Positions 63,439 through 64,000 of a DNA stretch of 64,000 bases are shown here, piece by piece. The notes under the pieces were generated by a model. It was not told the DNA's origin and ran no database searches. It worked only from the letters and a program-made list of their open reading frames with translations. Position 1 is the stretch's first letter, and every line of letters starts with the position of its first letter. Source of the stretch: JAFECT01 sp963838235 (GTDB taxonomy: Bacteria; Pseudomonadota; Alphaproteobacteria; Caulobacterales; Caulobacteraceae); the NCBI GenBank assembly GCA_963838235.1, contig CAWIQJ010000002.1, forward strand, positions 248,001 to 312,000, written 5' to 3'. Position numbers and translations under genes: made by a program.

Positions 63439-63575
63439 GGTTGAGCCGTCTCCGCCGAAAGCACGCCCCCCAGGGACGCCGCCCGCGCGTTTGGTTAAGC
63501 GCACACGGTAACGGCGCAGCGCTAACGACCGGTGAAAGCTCTGCTGGTTTCTGGAATATTTTTAGGCGCTTATGG

Positions 63576-64000
63576 TTAAAGCGTCCGCGCGATCAGGACC
63601 TTCATGATCTCGTTCGTGCCGCCGTAGATGCGCTGCACCCGCGCGTCCTTATAGAGCTGGGCGATCGGGTATTCCGCCATATAGCCGTAGCCGCCGTGGA
63701 GCTGCAGGCATTCGTCCAGGGTCTCGCCCTGGATGTCGGTGCACCAGTATTTGGCCATCGACGCCGTGGCGGGATCGAGCTTTCCCTCCAGGTGGCGGCC
63801 GATGCAGTAGTCGGTGAACACGCGGCCTATGGTAAGTTTTGTCTTAACCTCGGCCAGCTTGAACTGGGTGTTCTGGAAGTCGAGGATCGCCTTGCCGAAG
63901 GCCTTGCGGTCCTTCACGTACTTCACCGTCTCGTTAAAGCCGCGCTCGGCGGCGGCGATGCCCTGGACGGCGATGTTCAACCGCTCCTGCGGCAGTTGCT
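63576..64000 (-). CDS. Acyl-CoA dehydrogenase, C-terminal part (runs off the window)
   Basis: The visible 140 residues are the C-terminal helical domain of an acyl-CoA dehydrogenase: LPQERLNIAVQGIAAAERGFNETVKYVKDRKAFGKAILDFQNTQFKLAEVKT, then LDECLQLHGGYGYMAEYPIAQLYKDARVQRIYGGTNEIMKVLIART. The FAD-binding QxHGGxGY and YGGTNEI motifs are present. The frame is open to the window edge, so the start lies beyond it. The long-chain type is likely; isovaleryl-CoA dehydrogenase is not supported by the part seen. Confidence 0.93.
   Translation of the reverse strand, partial: QLPQERLNIAVQGIAAAERGFNETVKYVKDRKAFGKAILDFQNTQFKLAEVKTKLTIGRVFTDYCIGRHLEGKLDPATASMAKYWCTDIQGETLDECLQLHGGYGYMAEYPIAQLYKDARVQRIYGGTNEIMKVLIARTL

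Overview
The window is GC-rich, densely coded DNA from an alphaproteobacterium, most likely a member of the Caulobacteraceae (Caulobacter/Phenylobacterium type). The main evidence is a caa3-free aa3 oxidase cluster (ctaC-ctaD-ctaB-coxF-ctaG-ctaE-DUF983 ... SURF1-M16 peptidase) that runs into a GEDEF-EAL phosphodiesterase resembling Caulobacter PdeA. Other support comes from the alphaproteobacterial F1 zeta inhibitor (DUF1476), an sfsA-map-radC neighbourhood, DUF1489 and an ECF sigma/anti-sigma pair. Taxonomy is inferred from gene content only; there is no rRNA, and I recognised no tRNA or CRISPR array.

Layout. 1-2722: an ECF sigma/anti-sigma pair diverges from a Tat phosphoesterase, an amicyanin-like cupredoxin and a cytochrome b561. 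2872-11966: housekeeping and small genes (zeta inhibitor, purB, MFS, HD hydrolase, GST, VOC, fatty acid desaturase, SDR). 12220-15036: radC, a DUF302 protein, map and sfsA on the minus strand, two of them frameshifted. 15103-20259: a two-subunit thiamine-diphosphate enzyme, DUF1003 and DUF1345 membrane proteins, an M28 peptidase and a HELTH protein. 20270-27433: leucine/isovalerate degradation genes (both methylcrotonyl-CoA carboxylase subunits and methylglutaconyl-CoA hydratase) interleaved with unrelated genes. 27504-31212: a TonB-dependent receptor, an M56 sensor-type peptidase and a BlaI-type repressor sharing a palindromic operator. 31420-34946: a heterodimeric ABC exporter. 34947-42975: an accessory stretch with small orphan genes, an IS3-family insertion that splits a DUF3592 gene, a short inverted-repeat element, dispersed TGTCCGCTT repeats, an esterase and a broken, catalytically dead beta-lactamase-fold gene. 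42976-56717: tldD, the cytochrome oxidase cluster, an inserted aldehyde dehydrogenase, SURF1, an M16 peptidase, an acetyltransferase and pdeA. 56845-64000: two alpha/beta hydrolases, YqgE, a peroxiredoxin, an orphan Vsr endonuclease, a frameshifted hybrid histidine kinase and a partial acyl-CoA dehydrogenase.

Two themes recur. First, several regulatory palindromes can be matched to nearby genes: divergent ECF promoters, the BlaI-type operator pair, and a tandem palindrome ahead of the acetyltransferase-pdeA pair. Second, eight single-base indels break or shorten six otherwise well-conserved genes, including the normally essential map. This looks more like assembly error than decay, except for the beta-lactamase homologue, which also lacks its catalytic residues.
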